From JAWUVP01 sp034112285 (lineage in GTDB: Bacteria; Pseudomonadota; Gammaproteobacteria; JABDGN01), in assembly GCA_034112285.1 (NCBI GenBank), contig JAWUVP010000027.1:1-9144 (forward strand): a DNA stretch of 9,144 nucleotides. Direction: 5' to 3'. A model generated the notes under the pieces. That model saw only the letters and a list, made by a program, of their open reading frames with translations. It did no database searches and was not told where the DNA came from. A program made the position numbers and the translations under genes. Below, piece by piece: positions 1 through 7,057 of the stretch. The stretch's first letter is position 1, and each line of letters starts with the position of its first letter.

Positions 1-10
1 TAATAAGCAT

Positions 11-805
11 TTGATTAACCTAACGCCCACATTAAAAATTTGGACCGAGCGCTATGGACGCGGTAAACCGGTTATTGTGCTGCTCAATGGCGGTGGCGAT
101 ACCATCGACAGTGAATGGCGCAACATAATCCCAAGCATTGCAAAAAAGGCCACTGTTTTTGCTTATGACCGTGCGGGGCAGGGTAGCAGCTCGGGGTTAA
201 TTAGCTTTGCGCCTCGAACTGCAAAAGGGATTGTGACTCGGTTAAGGCAGCTATTAGCAAAGTCTGATTTATCACCCCCTTATATTTTGGTTGCCCACTC
301 AATTGGTGGTTTGTATGCGCAATACTTTGCTAAGCAATACCCTCATGAAGTGGAAGCTCTGGTGATGATTAACGGAAATTTAGTCTTGCAACAATACCCC
401 AAAAAGATTCTGGGTGTCGATAAAAAAACATTATTATATGTAGAGAAAGCCAATGCTGAACATTTACAAAAATTAACAAATGAACTACATGCTGCGCTGA
501 CCCAACACAAGGCTTTGTCAAAGCAACAAAAAAAATCACAAATTGAATATTCACTCGAGGTTATGGGTAAAAAACAGAGTGCACAGCAAGTTATGCAAGC
601 CCCAGCATTTGCAAAGACGCTTAGAATAACTGTGTTAAGCTCAGGCACGTTTGCGCTTGAAACAAAGCTGCAAGAAAGTTTTGCTGAACAAGTGCCGCAT
701 CATAACGTTCATTTATTTCCTGCGTGCGGGCATTACATACAAAACTGCCAGCCTAATGATGTTAATACCGCGATTATTCAGATGATTGCGGAATTAACAC
801 ACTGA
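11..805 (+). CDS. alpha/beta hydrolase, 264 aa, 5' end uncertain
   Basis: Predicted soluble alpha/beta-hydrolase-fold enzyme, probably an esterase or lipase-like hydrolase; the substrate cannot be told. Visible landmarks are an N-terminal strand running into NGGGD (residues 26-30, the usual oxyanion-hole loop), the strand-turn YDRAGQGSS (52-60), the nucleophile elbow VAHSIGG with Ser97 (Ala instead of the first Gly of GxSxG) and a C-terminal GH pair with His241 as the likely catalytic His. The catalytic acid is not obvious: the usual Asp after strand 7 is missing and Glu217 is the nearest candidate. The TTG start is provisional, because the frame is open to the window edge and no clear ribosome site precedes it. 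The true start may lie upstream. The gene converges on the acetyltransferase, with a hairpin between them. No signal peptide is seen. Confidence 0.85.
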   Translation: MINLTPTLKIWTERYGRGKPVIVLLNGGGDTIDSEWRNIIPSIAKKATVFAYDRAGQGSSSGLISFAPRTAKGIVTRLRQLLAKSDLSPPYILVAHSIGGLYAQYFAKQYPHEVEALVMINGNLVLQQYPKKILGVDKKTLLYVEKANAEHLQKLTNELHAALTQHKALSKQQKKSQIEYSLEVMGKKQSAQQVMQAPAFAKTLRITVLSSGTFALETKLQESFAEQVPHHNVHLFPACGHYIQNCQPNDVNTAIIQMIAELTH

Positions 806-809
806 AGAA

Positions 810-829
810 GCCAGGCGCTTTTGCCTGGC
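810..829. terminator. perfect 7-bp hairpin between convergent genes
   Basis: GCCAGGC (810-816), a six-base loop GCTTTT, then GCCTGGC (823-829). It lies 4 bp after the hydrolase stop and 34 bp beyond the acetyltransferase stop on the other strand, where a shared terminator would be expected. There is no good T-run after the stem on the plus strand; on the minus strand the sequence after it is moderately T-rich (CTTCTTC). Terminator function is therefore inferred from position and stem stability. Confidence 0.55.
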
Positions 830-863
830 CAGTAGGTGCGATGGTGATTTAAGCCAAAAATTA

Positions 864-1454
864 TTAATATTCATAGTAGTTGGGTGAGCGCACGGGAGAG
901 TTTGGTGGTGTTGTGCCAATAAGCTGATCATGTTGTAATATGCCAATATTTCTACAATGTTGAATCAAAGCCCAACCATTTTCAGTGAGCTGATATTCTG
1001 CAGGATGTTCACGGGTGTGCAAGTGCTGTTGCCCAATTAACACTAGCAGGCGAGGTGGCTGACCCGGTTGATGTGTTGTCTTGTTCGCTAGCCGAACCAA
1101 GGTTGTGCCAATTCCTTGGCGCATAAATTCCTTGCCAACATAAAGGCCATACACATAGTAATCATCATCAATTGATAATTGCCCAACCTCTAAGCCATTG
1201 GCCCGTAGGGCATAAGCGCGATATTCACAGAACTCGGCATCATGATAGTAGCAAATATAGTTAAAAGTGCCCAAATAGTACCAGCTGCTATATATCTGTT
1301 CGTGAGAATTACGAAAGCTCATTGCCTGGTGATGAAAAATTGACGGGTGCACCAAAATTGACTCATCTAGAAAATGACCGAGAGGTTTATAAAAGTGTTT
1401 CATTGTTGATTGATTGGGCCCAGCAACTTTGGGTAGAGGTTTGGCTCTTGGCAT
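864..1454 (-). CDS. GNAT-family N-acetyltransferase, 196 aa
   Basis: Probable acetyl-CoA-dependent N-acetyltransferase of the GNAT superfamily, cytoplasmic, acceptor unknown. The clearest evidence is the acetyl-CoA pyrophosphate-binding loop RQGIGT (residues 112-117). It follows a strand (YVYGLYV, 100-106) and precedes a helix, which is the motif A arrangement; strands at about 64-70 and 88-95 fit the central sheet. The C-terminal part (about 135-196) has another strand (LLVLI) and ends in a Pro/Asn/Tyr-rich tail without known motifs. The ATG at 1454 is preferred over the internal Met18, because AAAGAGA lies 3-4 bases upstream of it and nothing similar precedes Met18. The gene is monocistronic, convergent with the hydrolase and divergent from the lipid kinase operon. 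Confidence 0.8.
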   Translation of the reverse strand: MPRAKPLPKVAGPNQSTMKHFYKPLGHFLDESILVHPSIFHHQAMSFRNSHEQIYSSWYYLGTFNYICYYHDAEFCEYRAYALRANGLEVGQLSIDDDYYVYGLYVGKEFMRQGIGTTLVRLANKTTHQPGQPPRLLVLIGQQHLHTREHPAEYQLTENGWALIQHCRNIGILQHDQLIGTTPPNSPVRSPNYYEY

Positions 1455-1486
1455 TGTTCTCTTTATTTGTGATTCGATACGAAAGC

Positions 1487-1515
1487 AGTATAGCAGCTGA
1501 AGGTGACAGCACCAT
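1487..1515 (-). promoter_or_regulatory. extended -10 promoter for the acetyltransferase
   Basis: Read on the minus strand, TGC-TATACT (TATACT at 1487-1492, TG at 1494-1495) is an extended -10 match with five of six consensus bases. It lies about 33 bases upstream of the ATG at 1454. The -35 region is poor, which is tolerable for an extended -10. A small palindrome GGTGACAGCACC (1502-1513) sits in the spacer/-35 area and could be an operator, but is short enough to be chance. Confidence 0.4.
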
Positions 1516-1649
1516 TATTTAATCTATCTCAAGGTGAACTTATACAATATTTCAGCTAACAAGCTCTTTTAACATTTCGCCGTAGTATAGCCGCCAAGCA
1601 TTTTGATGTTTTTCATTCTACATATAGCCTATTAACCCCGTCATTTCAG

Positions 1650-1678
1650 TTGGCAAAATAGCCTGTTTAAGGTAGGAT
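1650..1678 (+). promoter_or_regulatory. sigma70-type promoter for the lipid kinase/transferase operon
   Basis: TTGGCA (1650-1655, five of six to TTGACA), a 17-bp spacer and TAGGAT (1673-1678, four of six to TATAAT). The start of transcription would fall near 1685, giving a leader of about 27 bases before the ATG at 1712. Between this site and the acetyltransferase promoter (about 1520-1645) I see only AT-rich sequence, with no gene or clear repeat. Confidence 0.45.
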
Positions 1679-1711
1679 GATATGCATTATATCTAGGTAA
1701 AACAGTGAGAT

Positions 1712-2548
1712 ATGGGCAAAATAAAGGTTTTTATTAATCCGGTTTCTGGTAATGGTGTTGGGCAGCAGTTAGCAGAGCAGCGGGGGGCATGGCACACGAT
1801 CATTATTAACCCGGTGAAGATTCGTGAGCAATTGCAACGCGAGCTGAGCGAGGGTGATATTTTAATTATTGCCGGAGGCGATGGCACCATGACGCTGGTT
1901 TTGTCTAGCTTGGTGCGGTTGAAACTGCAAGATAAGGTGCAAGTGCGTTGTTTGCCGCTTGGTACGGGTAATGATTTGGCGCGTGCGCTGCATATTACAA
2001 AGCAAACTTTAAACGACCTCGCCTCAAAGCAACCCCAGCGAGCGCTAGAACTGCCGCTGTGGCAGCTTGGACCGCATTTGTTTTGTAACTATATTAGCTG
2101 GGGCATGGATGCAAAGATTACAGCAGAGGTTGCCAAGTGGCGGAAGAAAATGGGGCGCAATCGATTTGTTACCCAAGCTTTATATGTTGTTTCAACCTTA
2201 AAAAATTTACTCAGTTTTAATCCGGTGACCCTGCAAGTTGATGGTAAATCTCATAAATTATTAAGCTTAATTGTTAGTAACATTAACTCTTATGCGGGTG
2301 GTTGCCTACTCGCAGATTCAAGTTTGAATAGCGACGGTGCGTTGCAGTGCGTGCTTATCAAGCATCGCTGGCAATATCTACAATTATTATTAGGTCGTTT
2401 TAGCGTTAAGCTTGCGCCCAAAGGTGTTAAGCTTTCAACACTAATTGTGGGCGCCAATGTTATTCCCCGCATGCAAATAGACGGTGAAGTGGTCGACGGT
2501 TGTGTTGGTGAAATTACCAAGGCAGCACAGGTAACTATTCATGTATAA
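1712..2548 (+). CDS. diacylglycerol kinase family lipid kinase (DgkB/YegS type), 278 aa
   Basis: Soluble lipid kinase of the DAGK catalytic-domain family, expected to phosphorylate diacylglycerol (or a related lipid) with ATP at the inner face of the membrane. Family motifs in order: INPVSGNG (residues 8-15), the nucleotide-binding GGDGT (55-59), PLGTGNDLAR (82-91), YAGG (194-197), SDGAL (207-211) and the late QIDGE (255-259) that closes the second domain. The length is close to the usual 290-300. The start has GTGAG just upstream, and the protein begins directly with the first strand (KIKVFINP), so it appears complete. It is followed after 15 bp by the LtaS-like transferase, which should produce diacylglycerol. 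That pairing favours diacylglycerol over sphingoid or other lipid substrates. A gene symbol is withheld because dgkB and yegS homologues cannot be told apart by eye. Confidence 0.9.
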   Translation: MGKIKVFINPVSGNGVGQQLAEQRGAWHTIIINPVKIREQLQRELSEGDILIIAGGDGTMTLVLSSLVRLKLQDKVQVRCLPLGTGNDLARALHITKQTLNDLASKQPQRALELPLWQLGPHLFCNYISWGMDAKITAEVAKWRKKMGRNRFVTQALYVVSTLKNLLSFNPVTLQVDGKSHKLLSLIVSNINSYAGGCLLADSSLNSDGALQCVLIKHRWQYLQLLLGRFSVKLAPKGVKLSTLIVGANVIPRMQIDGEVVDGCVGEITKAAQVTIHV

Positions 2549-2563
2549 GTATTAAGGATTACC

Positions 2564-4435
2564 ATGCAAGGTCAAATATTTAGTTTGTTATGTGTTAGTT
2601 TGTTCGCGCTGCTTGTGATGCTTCAGTATTGCTTGCGCTCACTAGGCTCTTCACATCGAAAAATGGTGCTGCGTGATTATGGTTTTTGCTATGGGCAGGC
2701 GGTTATTTTTAGCGCCCTGTTATCCGTGCACTCTTTTTGGTTGACCCTTGGTGTGTGCATTACGGCTATTTTGTTATTCACCTTGCAGTGGGGTAATGCC
2801 GTTTCGCTGCGTTTTTTCGGTATTAAAGCTAATCGACATATGCTGCAAACTGCGGTTACCGGCGTGGGAGGTTTAGTCGATGAAACCGCAGAGGTAGCTG
2901 GCAAGGTATTTGCCGACATAAAATTACCTGCCCTGTGGTTCTTAGGCGTGATGTGCATTGCTTTGTGGTGCTTCGCCACCCCCCTATATGTTGGCGCTGG
3001 TTTTGTTGCACTTTACATACTGGTTTTAAATGTTCTCACTAAGTCTAAGTTAGACCGTGTTACGAGTATATTGTGGCTGGTTGCCATTGCTGTTTTTGAA
3101 GGGCTGTTCTTATGGTTGCAAACCACCTGGTTACCGTATATCCCCGACGTGCTTTCTTATGGCTTGTTTTTGTGGTTAAGTTTGGCACTGGTGACTTTAT
3201 ATGTGTATCAATACTTTTTCTCGGAAAACGTTTTTTTTATTTTACCCTGTTTAATCAAGCAACAGTTTGTAGATGAAAAATTATCGTTAGAGGTGTTACA
3301 ACACCCGCCACAATTATCGGAGGTCGATGCTAAATTGGCGGCGGTGAATCTTAATGCCTTAAAGCCAAGCGCAGAGCATGGTCTTTGCGAAGGGGCCTCA
3401 GTAGTTTTGATTACCGTTGAATCGTTGAGTGATTTTTATTTTACTGCGCAAGAGCAGCGTGAGTTAATGCCTTTTTTCACTGAGCTCAAAGCACAAGGTA
3501 TTAGCAGCCAACAGCACATTAGCCCAAGCGCGTTAACCAACAATGCTCTACGGGCTATTTATGCCGGTGCTTATGCGCGTGAGACGGCTTATCCACATAT
3601 GCAACATTTGCAGCAAATGGGCTATCAAACCGGGTTTTTAACCAGCCAACGTACCAGCGAATTTAATTTAGATGCGATTTTAACGCAGATCGGCTTCGAA
3701 CATATTATAGATAATGCGAGCCTCTCGGGCGGAAAATTAAAGCGTATGCCCGACAATGAATTTTTCCCTAAAGCCTTTGACGCCTTAACCAACGTGATAG
3801 ATTTGCAAAAGCCTTTTTTCATACATTTGATGAACAACCAAACGCATGGCCCTTACTTTACCTATGAGGAAAAATTAAGCGACCGTAAACAGCGTTACTT
3901 ACAAGCCATCAAAGAATCTGATGCACAGATGAAACGATTGGTCGATAAAATTAAAAATCAAAACAACAATGTTATGATTATTTACACCGGTGATCATGGT
4001 GAGTCGTTTGGTGAGGAAGGGTATATGTCACATGCTAATGCCGTTATTGGCCCACAAATTCAAGTGCCCTTTGTATTACAACACGCTAAGTTAGCGGCTA
4101 AAACGTGTGATTTCTCTAGCCACTTTGATTTGCTCCCCACCGTCTTTGATTTGCTAGGTAAACCTTATGATTATGAGGTGTTAGGAAACAGCCTGTACGT
4201 GCCGAATGATATGCCACATTGCTTTGCCTATTGTGAAACCCGTATGGGCAACACACCCAGTAGCTTTTGCATGGTGACGCCGATGAAAAAAATCTATTTT
4301 GATAGACATTTGGCTAATTATCAAATTCGAGATTCACGCGATAAGGTTTTGCAAAATTTAACGGGTGAGCAATATGATTATTACCTAAAGTTTTTATTAC
4401 AATGTTTGCACAAGAGGCAACTGATCTATAAGTGA
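2564..4435 (+). CDS. LTA synthase family / sulfatase-fold phosphoglycerol transferase, 623 aa
   Basis: Membrane protein predicted to transfer a phosphoglycerol (or related phospho-alcohol) group from phosphatidylglycerol onto an envelope glycan or lipid, as LtaS and OpgB do. The N-terminal third has about six hydrophobic segments (roughly 5-24, 43-75, 123-140, 141-158, 167-188, 197-218). The sulfatase/alkaline-phosphatase-fold domain then lies outside the cytoplasm. Motifs: ITVESLSD with metal-ligand Glu286; SPSALTNNALRAI with Thr325 as candidate catalytic nucleophile; LMNNQTHGPY (422-431); YTGDHGES with Asp477-His478; and YMSHAN with His490. A good AAGGAT ribosome site precedes the ATG by four bases. 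It is translated from the same operon as the lipid kinase. A cell-wall teichoic acid is unlikely in a Gram-negative, so periplasmic glucan or another glycan is the more likely acceptor (inference). Phosphoethanolamine transferase is a less likely alternative. Confidence 0.85.
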   Translation: MQGQIFSLLCVSLFALLVMLQYCLRSLGSSHRKMVLRDYGFCYGQAVIFSALLSVHSFWLTLGVCITAILLFTLQWGNAVSLRFFGIKANRHMLQTAVTGVGGLVDETAEVAGKVFADIKLPALWFLGVMCIALWCFATPLYVGAGFVALYILVLNVLTKSKLDRVTSILWLVAIAVFEGLFLWLQTTWLPYIPDVLSYGLFLWLSLALVTLYVYQYFFSENVFFILPCLIKQQFVDEKLSLEVLQHPPQLSEVDAKLAAVNLNALKPSAEHGLCEGASVVLITVESLSDFYFTAQEQRELMPFFTELKAQGISSQQHISPSALTNNALRAIYAGAYARETAYPHMQHLQQMGYQTGFLTSQRTSEFNLDAILTQIGFEHIIDNASLSGGKLKRMPDNEFFPKAFDALTNVIDLQKPFFIHLMNNQTHGPYFTYEEKLSDRKQRYLQAIKESDAQMKRLVDKIKNQNNNVMIIYTGDHGESFGEEGYMSHANAVIGPQIQVPFVLQHAKLAAKTCDFSSHFDLLPTVFDLLGKPYDYEVLGNSLYVPNDMPHCFAYCETRMGNTPSSFCMVTPMKKIYFDRHLANYQIRDSRDKVLQNLTGEQYDYYLKFLLQCLHKRQLIYK

Positions 4436-4458
4436 GCCGCGATTAAAAATAGAATGCT

Positions 4459-5042
4459 TTATGGGCAAGAGATCTCACGTGTTTTTTGCCATGCACCATT
4501 TTGTAATTCATAGTCAACTAGGCCTATGGTTTTATTCGGGGTTGAAGAATGTTTTGGTTGCACCTTAAGTGTTTTGGTGGCATCGACAAAATGATAAGTG
4601 GTTGGCACTATTTCATGTTCCATCCACCCGTTGGCTTTGCTCTCGCCTATAATTTGTTTACCCGCTAGCTGTTTTACTGTGCCATAAATGGCAACTGTAC
4701 GAGAATGATGTGCCGACAACATTAAAAATATAAGCGCCACATGTTTGTTTTTTTGCATTGCCATTGCTTGCTCGCTAAGTGAGCTGGAGTTGAAATAAAA
4801 CTTTTCGTTTTCTGAGTGGACCACTATGGCACGCGCGCCAGAGAAGGGTGATTCAATGGTGCCTAATATGGCGACATGGGTGTTTTTTGCGCTGTTTTTA
4901 AATAAGTTGAATATTTGTCAAACGGAATGCTGGCAGCATTGCCGGTGGATAGGCCAAGCATTAAGCTGGTAAATAAAAGTGTGATACTTATTTTTATGAT
5001 GCTCCCCCGGGATAGTGAAAAAATTCGGGAAAATAATAACAT
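4459..5042 (-). pseudogene. exported PNPOx-like split-barrel protein, split by a one-base frameshift
   Basis: Two overlapping minus-strand frames form one protein. The first (5042 to 4863, 59 aa) starts at ATG and has a Sec-type signal peptide: a basic start, the hydrophobic core ISITLLFTSLMLGL, a cut site near GNAA-SIP. It continues as IPFDKYSTYLKTAQKTP and then hits TAG. The second frame is open from 4917 to the TAA at 4459 and continues the family pattern (THVAILGTIESPFSGARAIV, then FYFNSSSLSEQAM, ALIF, VAIYGTVKQL). This matches the pyridoxamine-5'-phosphate-oxidase-like FMN split barrel. Adding one A to the A6 run (T6 on the plus strand, 4883-4888) restores a single protein of about 194 aa. 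The only standard start in the second frame is a GTG at 4824, in mid-fold. It is last in the minus-strand operon, 19 bp after the H-box gene. No twin-arginine motif is seen. Sequencing error or slippage on A6 are alternatives to a true pseudogene. Confidence 0.7.
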
Positions 5043-5061
5043 AGAGTTAAAATTTTTCCAA

Positions 5062-5367
5062 TTATTCTTCTATTAAACGCTTAATCTGTTGCGTTGCTTG
5101 ACGCAGCAGGTGTTTGCCATCATGATTAATCGGTTGCTGGTTCTCTTCTGTTAATACATGCAGCACTGCTAGCGGGCTATTTAAATCATGCGTAAGCTTT
5201 TTTAGGGCTTTATTCCGGTATAGACGCGTCAAAAAATAACTGCCAAGAAACACAACGAATAGCATTATAAGACCATATAACACATGTGTATTATAGCGGC
5301 CGAGGCAGTAGCTTATAACAGCGGTTAGCAATAGTACGAATGGATAGGGGCTAAATAAGCGTTTCAT
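5062..5367 (-). CDS. two-helix membrane protein with histidine-kinase H-box but no ATPase domain, 101 aa
   Basis: Small inner-membrane protein: two hydrophobic segments (about 7-23 and 28-48), a basic linker (RLYRNKALKK), then a segment like the dimerisation/phosphoacceptor (HisKA) helix of sensor kinases. The H-box is LTHDLNSPLAVL, with His60 as the would-be phosphorylated residue. A second helix (HLLRQATQQIKRLIEE) would complete the hairpin, and the protein then stops. No HATPase N, G1 or G2 boxes follow in any frame; the next bases hold two stops and the exported split-barrel gene. It cannot phosphorylate itself, so it may be a phosphotransfer partner, a decoy or a remnant. Its ATG overlaps the upstream receiver gene by ATGA (5364-5367) and has no clear ribosome site, which points to translational coupling and a joint function with that receiver. 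Confidence 0.75.
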   Translation of the reverse strand: MKRLFSPYPFVLLLTAVISYCLGRYNTHVLYGLIMLFVVFLGSYFLTRLYRNKALKKLTHDLNSPLAVLHVLTEENQQPINHDGKHLLRQATQQIKRLIEE

Positions 5368-6302
5368 GATAAGGTGATTGGTGAATAAAAATAATCACTG
5401 CCTGGGCTTAGGCGCTGCCCCGCATGAAAATGCGTTTCCCATGTGATGTTATCAATTTGCCAGGCGTCTTGGCCAATGCCAAAAAACGGCAATTGTTTGC
5501 CTGCGGCAACGGCTGCGGCTTGTTCGGTATTTAAGTTTGCGTCTTCAGTATACATTTCCAGCCAAGCAGACAATGAGTTTTGAGTGTGAATTAGCAATAC
5601 GCTTTGCTGGCCCGACTTGTTAATACATAAATAACTGCCTTGCTTGTCGAGTAAATAAAATTCTTGCAGATTATTTTCCGTGCGGTAATCCGTAAAAAAA
5701 CGAATAAACTCAGGGTTGGACTGCGGCAAGTTTAAGTTTGATTGCAAGTAGGTTAATAATGGCGAAGTCATGCGTTGAAAGTATTGTAGCGATAATTCCG
5801 CGATGTACTGGCTTAATTTCGCCCGCATATTGTCAGCAGATTTTTGCACAAACCGCTGAATCAAGCCATCATTAAAACCCTCAATGGCTTTAGTTTCTTC
5901 GGTGTTACCTGTTAGCAATAGCTTTTGAAATGAAAATGCCGTCGTTTGCTGGCAAAATTCAAAGCCATTGATGTTCGGCATGTGATAATCGACCACTAGA
6001 ACGCTAATTTCATCAAAGCGTGCCGGGTTGTTGAGCAGGCCAGCAATTGCCGTAATATCGAAGTTTATCGGTGTGCTGGATAATAAATCAACATTTTCAT
6101 TGTCTTTATCGCACTGCAAAAAATTATATTGCTGCAAGGGTTCCTGGTAGGTTTCTAAAAACTGGAGGCATTGCTGTGGCGCTTGGTAAGGCAAGATCTT
6201 TTGCTGTTGGCCAAATACATGCAGCATTGTTTCCAAAAATAAAGGCTCATCATCAAGCCATAGCGTGGTGGTAGGGTAGTAAAATAAGGGTAGGGCAGAC
6301 AT
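5364..6302 (-). CDS. response-regulator receiver protein with insertion and unrecognised C-terminal domain, 312 aa
   Basis: Atypical response regulator. Receiver landmarks: the acidic triad LWLDDE (Asp17, Asp18, Glu19), phosphoacceptor Asp105 in VLVVDYHMPNINGFEF, Thr131 in LLLTGNT and Lys154 in FVQKS (the usual Pro after Lys is Ser). About 40 extra residues (roughly 55-97, Gln/Asn/Asp-rich) lie between the second helix and the third strand, so the phosphoacceptor sits far later than in a normal receiver (about residue 55). The C-terminal part (about 185-312) has no DNA-binding, GGDEF, EAL or HD motif; FYLLDKQGSYLCIN suggests a PAS/GAF-like sensor sheet, but I do not recognise it. AAAGGA, within the end of the upstream regulator gene, serves as ribosome site, and 3 bp separate the genes. 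It overlaps the H-box gene by four bases. Confidence 0.8.
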   Translation of the reverse strand: MSALPLFYYPTTTLWLDDEPLFLETMLHVFGQQQKILPYQAPQQCLQFLETYQEPLQQYNFLQCDKDNENVDLLSSTPINFDITAIAGLLNNPARFDEISVLVVDYHMPNINGFEFCQQTTAFSFQKLLLTGNTEETKAIEGFNDGLIQRFVQKSADNMRAKLSQYIAELSLQYFQRMTSPLLTYLQSNLNLPQSNPEFIRFFTDYRTENNLQEFYLLDKQGSYLCINKSGQQSVLLIHTQNSLSAWLEMYTEDANLNTEQAAAVAAGKQLPFFGIGQDAWQIDNITWETHFHAGQRLSPGSDYFYSPITLS

Positions 6303-6305
6303 GGC

Positions 6306-6938
6306 TTATCCTTTAAAGTGTGTGCGGCACTCAAGCACCACACCTAACAGGTTACAAGGCTCATTATTGCTAATAATGATGGTTTTGAATTCGGGATTAA
6401 GCGGCTTAAAATGGGTCTCACCCACATCAAACAACATTTGTTTGAAACTGGGCTCATCGGTGCCAGGCAACTGTACAATCACAAAGTCACCATTTTGGGC
6501 CTCAATAGAGGGGGCAACCAGTAGCGTGCTGCCTTCCGGAAACTGCGGCTGCATGGTGGAGTCTTTGACCGTGATTGCATAAGCCAGCGCGCCCACATGC
6601 AACTCGGTTTGCACCAGGTTGTTGGACAGCTGAGGACTGCCTGCTAAAAAAATTACAATATCTTGCCAGCGAGTTAAGAGGGGGATTTTGCTTTGTTGTT
6701 GGCTTACCTGCCCAATATTGAGCTCAACATCTGGGAGCGGTGTGAGCCCTAAGAGTTGCTTAATGCTGACGTCAAAATAATCGGCTAATGGCAGTAATGT
6801 TTGCACCCGAGGGTTGTCGGTGGCGCCACTGGCCATGCGATGCAACACGGGCTGCAATACACCTGTGGCACGTGCTAATTGAGCCGTGCGTAAATTTTGC
6901 CGAGCCATGAGCGTTTTTAATGTTTCACTGAGTTTCAT
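6306..6938 (-). CDS. XRE-family regulator with S24/LexA-like C-terminal domain, 210 aa
   Basis: Predicted DNA-binding regulator of the CI/LexA-like architecture. Residues about 4-65 form an XRE-type helix-turn-helix (LRTAQLARATGVLQPVLHRM, then a helix ending DYFDVSIKQLLGL). Residues about 115-205 resemble the S24 domain: YAITVKDSTMQPQFPEGS, DFVIVQLPG, SFKQML, KPLNP and a final LLGVVLE. In active S24 proteins Ser directly precedes Met in the SM-P motif. Here that residue is Thr128, with Ser127 one before, while the Lys is kept at 166. Self-cleavage is therefore doubtful, and the domain may act in dimerisation or ligand sensing. The GAGGTG ribosome site (minus strand, 6949-6954) lies ten bases before the ATG. 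First gene of the minus-strand signalling operon and probably autoregulated. Confidence 0.85.
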   Translation of the reverse strand: MKLSETLKTLMARQNLRTAQLARATGVLQPVLHRMASGATDNPRVQTLLPLADYFDVSIKQLLGLTPLPDVELNIGQVSQQQSKIPLLTRWQDIVIFLAGSPQLSNNLVQTELHVGALAYAITVKDSTMQPQFPEGSTLLVAPSIEAQNGDFVIVQLPGTDEPSFKQMLFDVGETHFKPLNPEFKTIIISNNEPCNLLGVVLECRTHFKG

Positions 6939-6950
6939 CGAAGCGCAACA

Positions 6951-7002
6951 CCTCTATACCTATTAAGAGGCTTATTCTATATCCTTAAGTACTAATATAC
7001 AA
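6951..7002 (-). promoter_or_regulatory. promoter and candidate operator of the regulator operon
   Basis: On the minus strand, TTGTAT (6997-7002), a 17-bp spacer and TAGAAT (6974-6979, five of six) form a plausible promoter with its start near 6967. Directly over that start lies an inverted repeat, CCTCT at 6951-6955 with AGAGG at 6966-6970 (10-bp spacer). It also covers the GAGGTG ribosome site. The placement fits repression by the encoded XRE protein. Which protein binds is inference, and 5-bp arms are short. Confidence 0.4.
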
Positions 7003-7057
7003 CAAATTAATTCATATTAACATTAGAAGTTATCTTTTATCTCTCAAAATTATACTC

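Noticed and set aside
343..648. Minus-strand Cys/Phe-rich frame inside the hydrolase gene
   Set aside because: Antisense shadow of a gene with clear hydrolase motifs; low-complexity composition and no ribosome site.
1322..1522. Plus-strand 66-codon frame opposite the acetyltransferase start
   Set aside because: Lies antisense to the acetyltransferase coding region and its promoter, with no family features.
1580..1670. Repeated ATAGCC words in the gap before the lipid kinase
   Set aside because: Irregular spacing and short length in AT-rich DNA; not distinguishable from chance.
4459..4824. Treating the GTG at 4824 as the start of a complete 121-aa protein
   Set aside because: It would begin inside the split-barrel fold; matching sequence continues upstream and joins the signal-peptide frame after one base is added.
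4878..4892. Programmed -1 frameshift site in the split-barrel gene
   Set aside because: The A6 run is not in the canonical X-XXY-YYZ register for the upstream frame and no stimulatory structure was seen, so mutation or sequence error is preferred.
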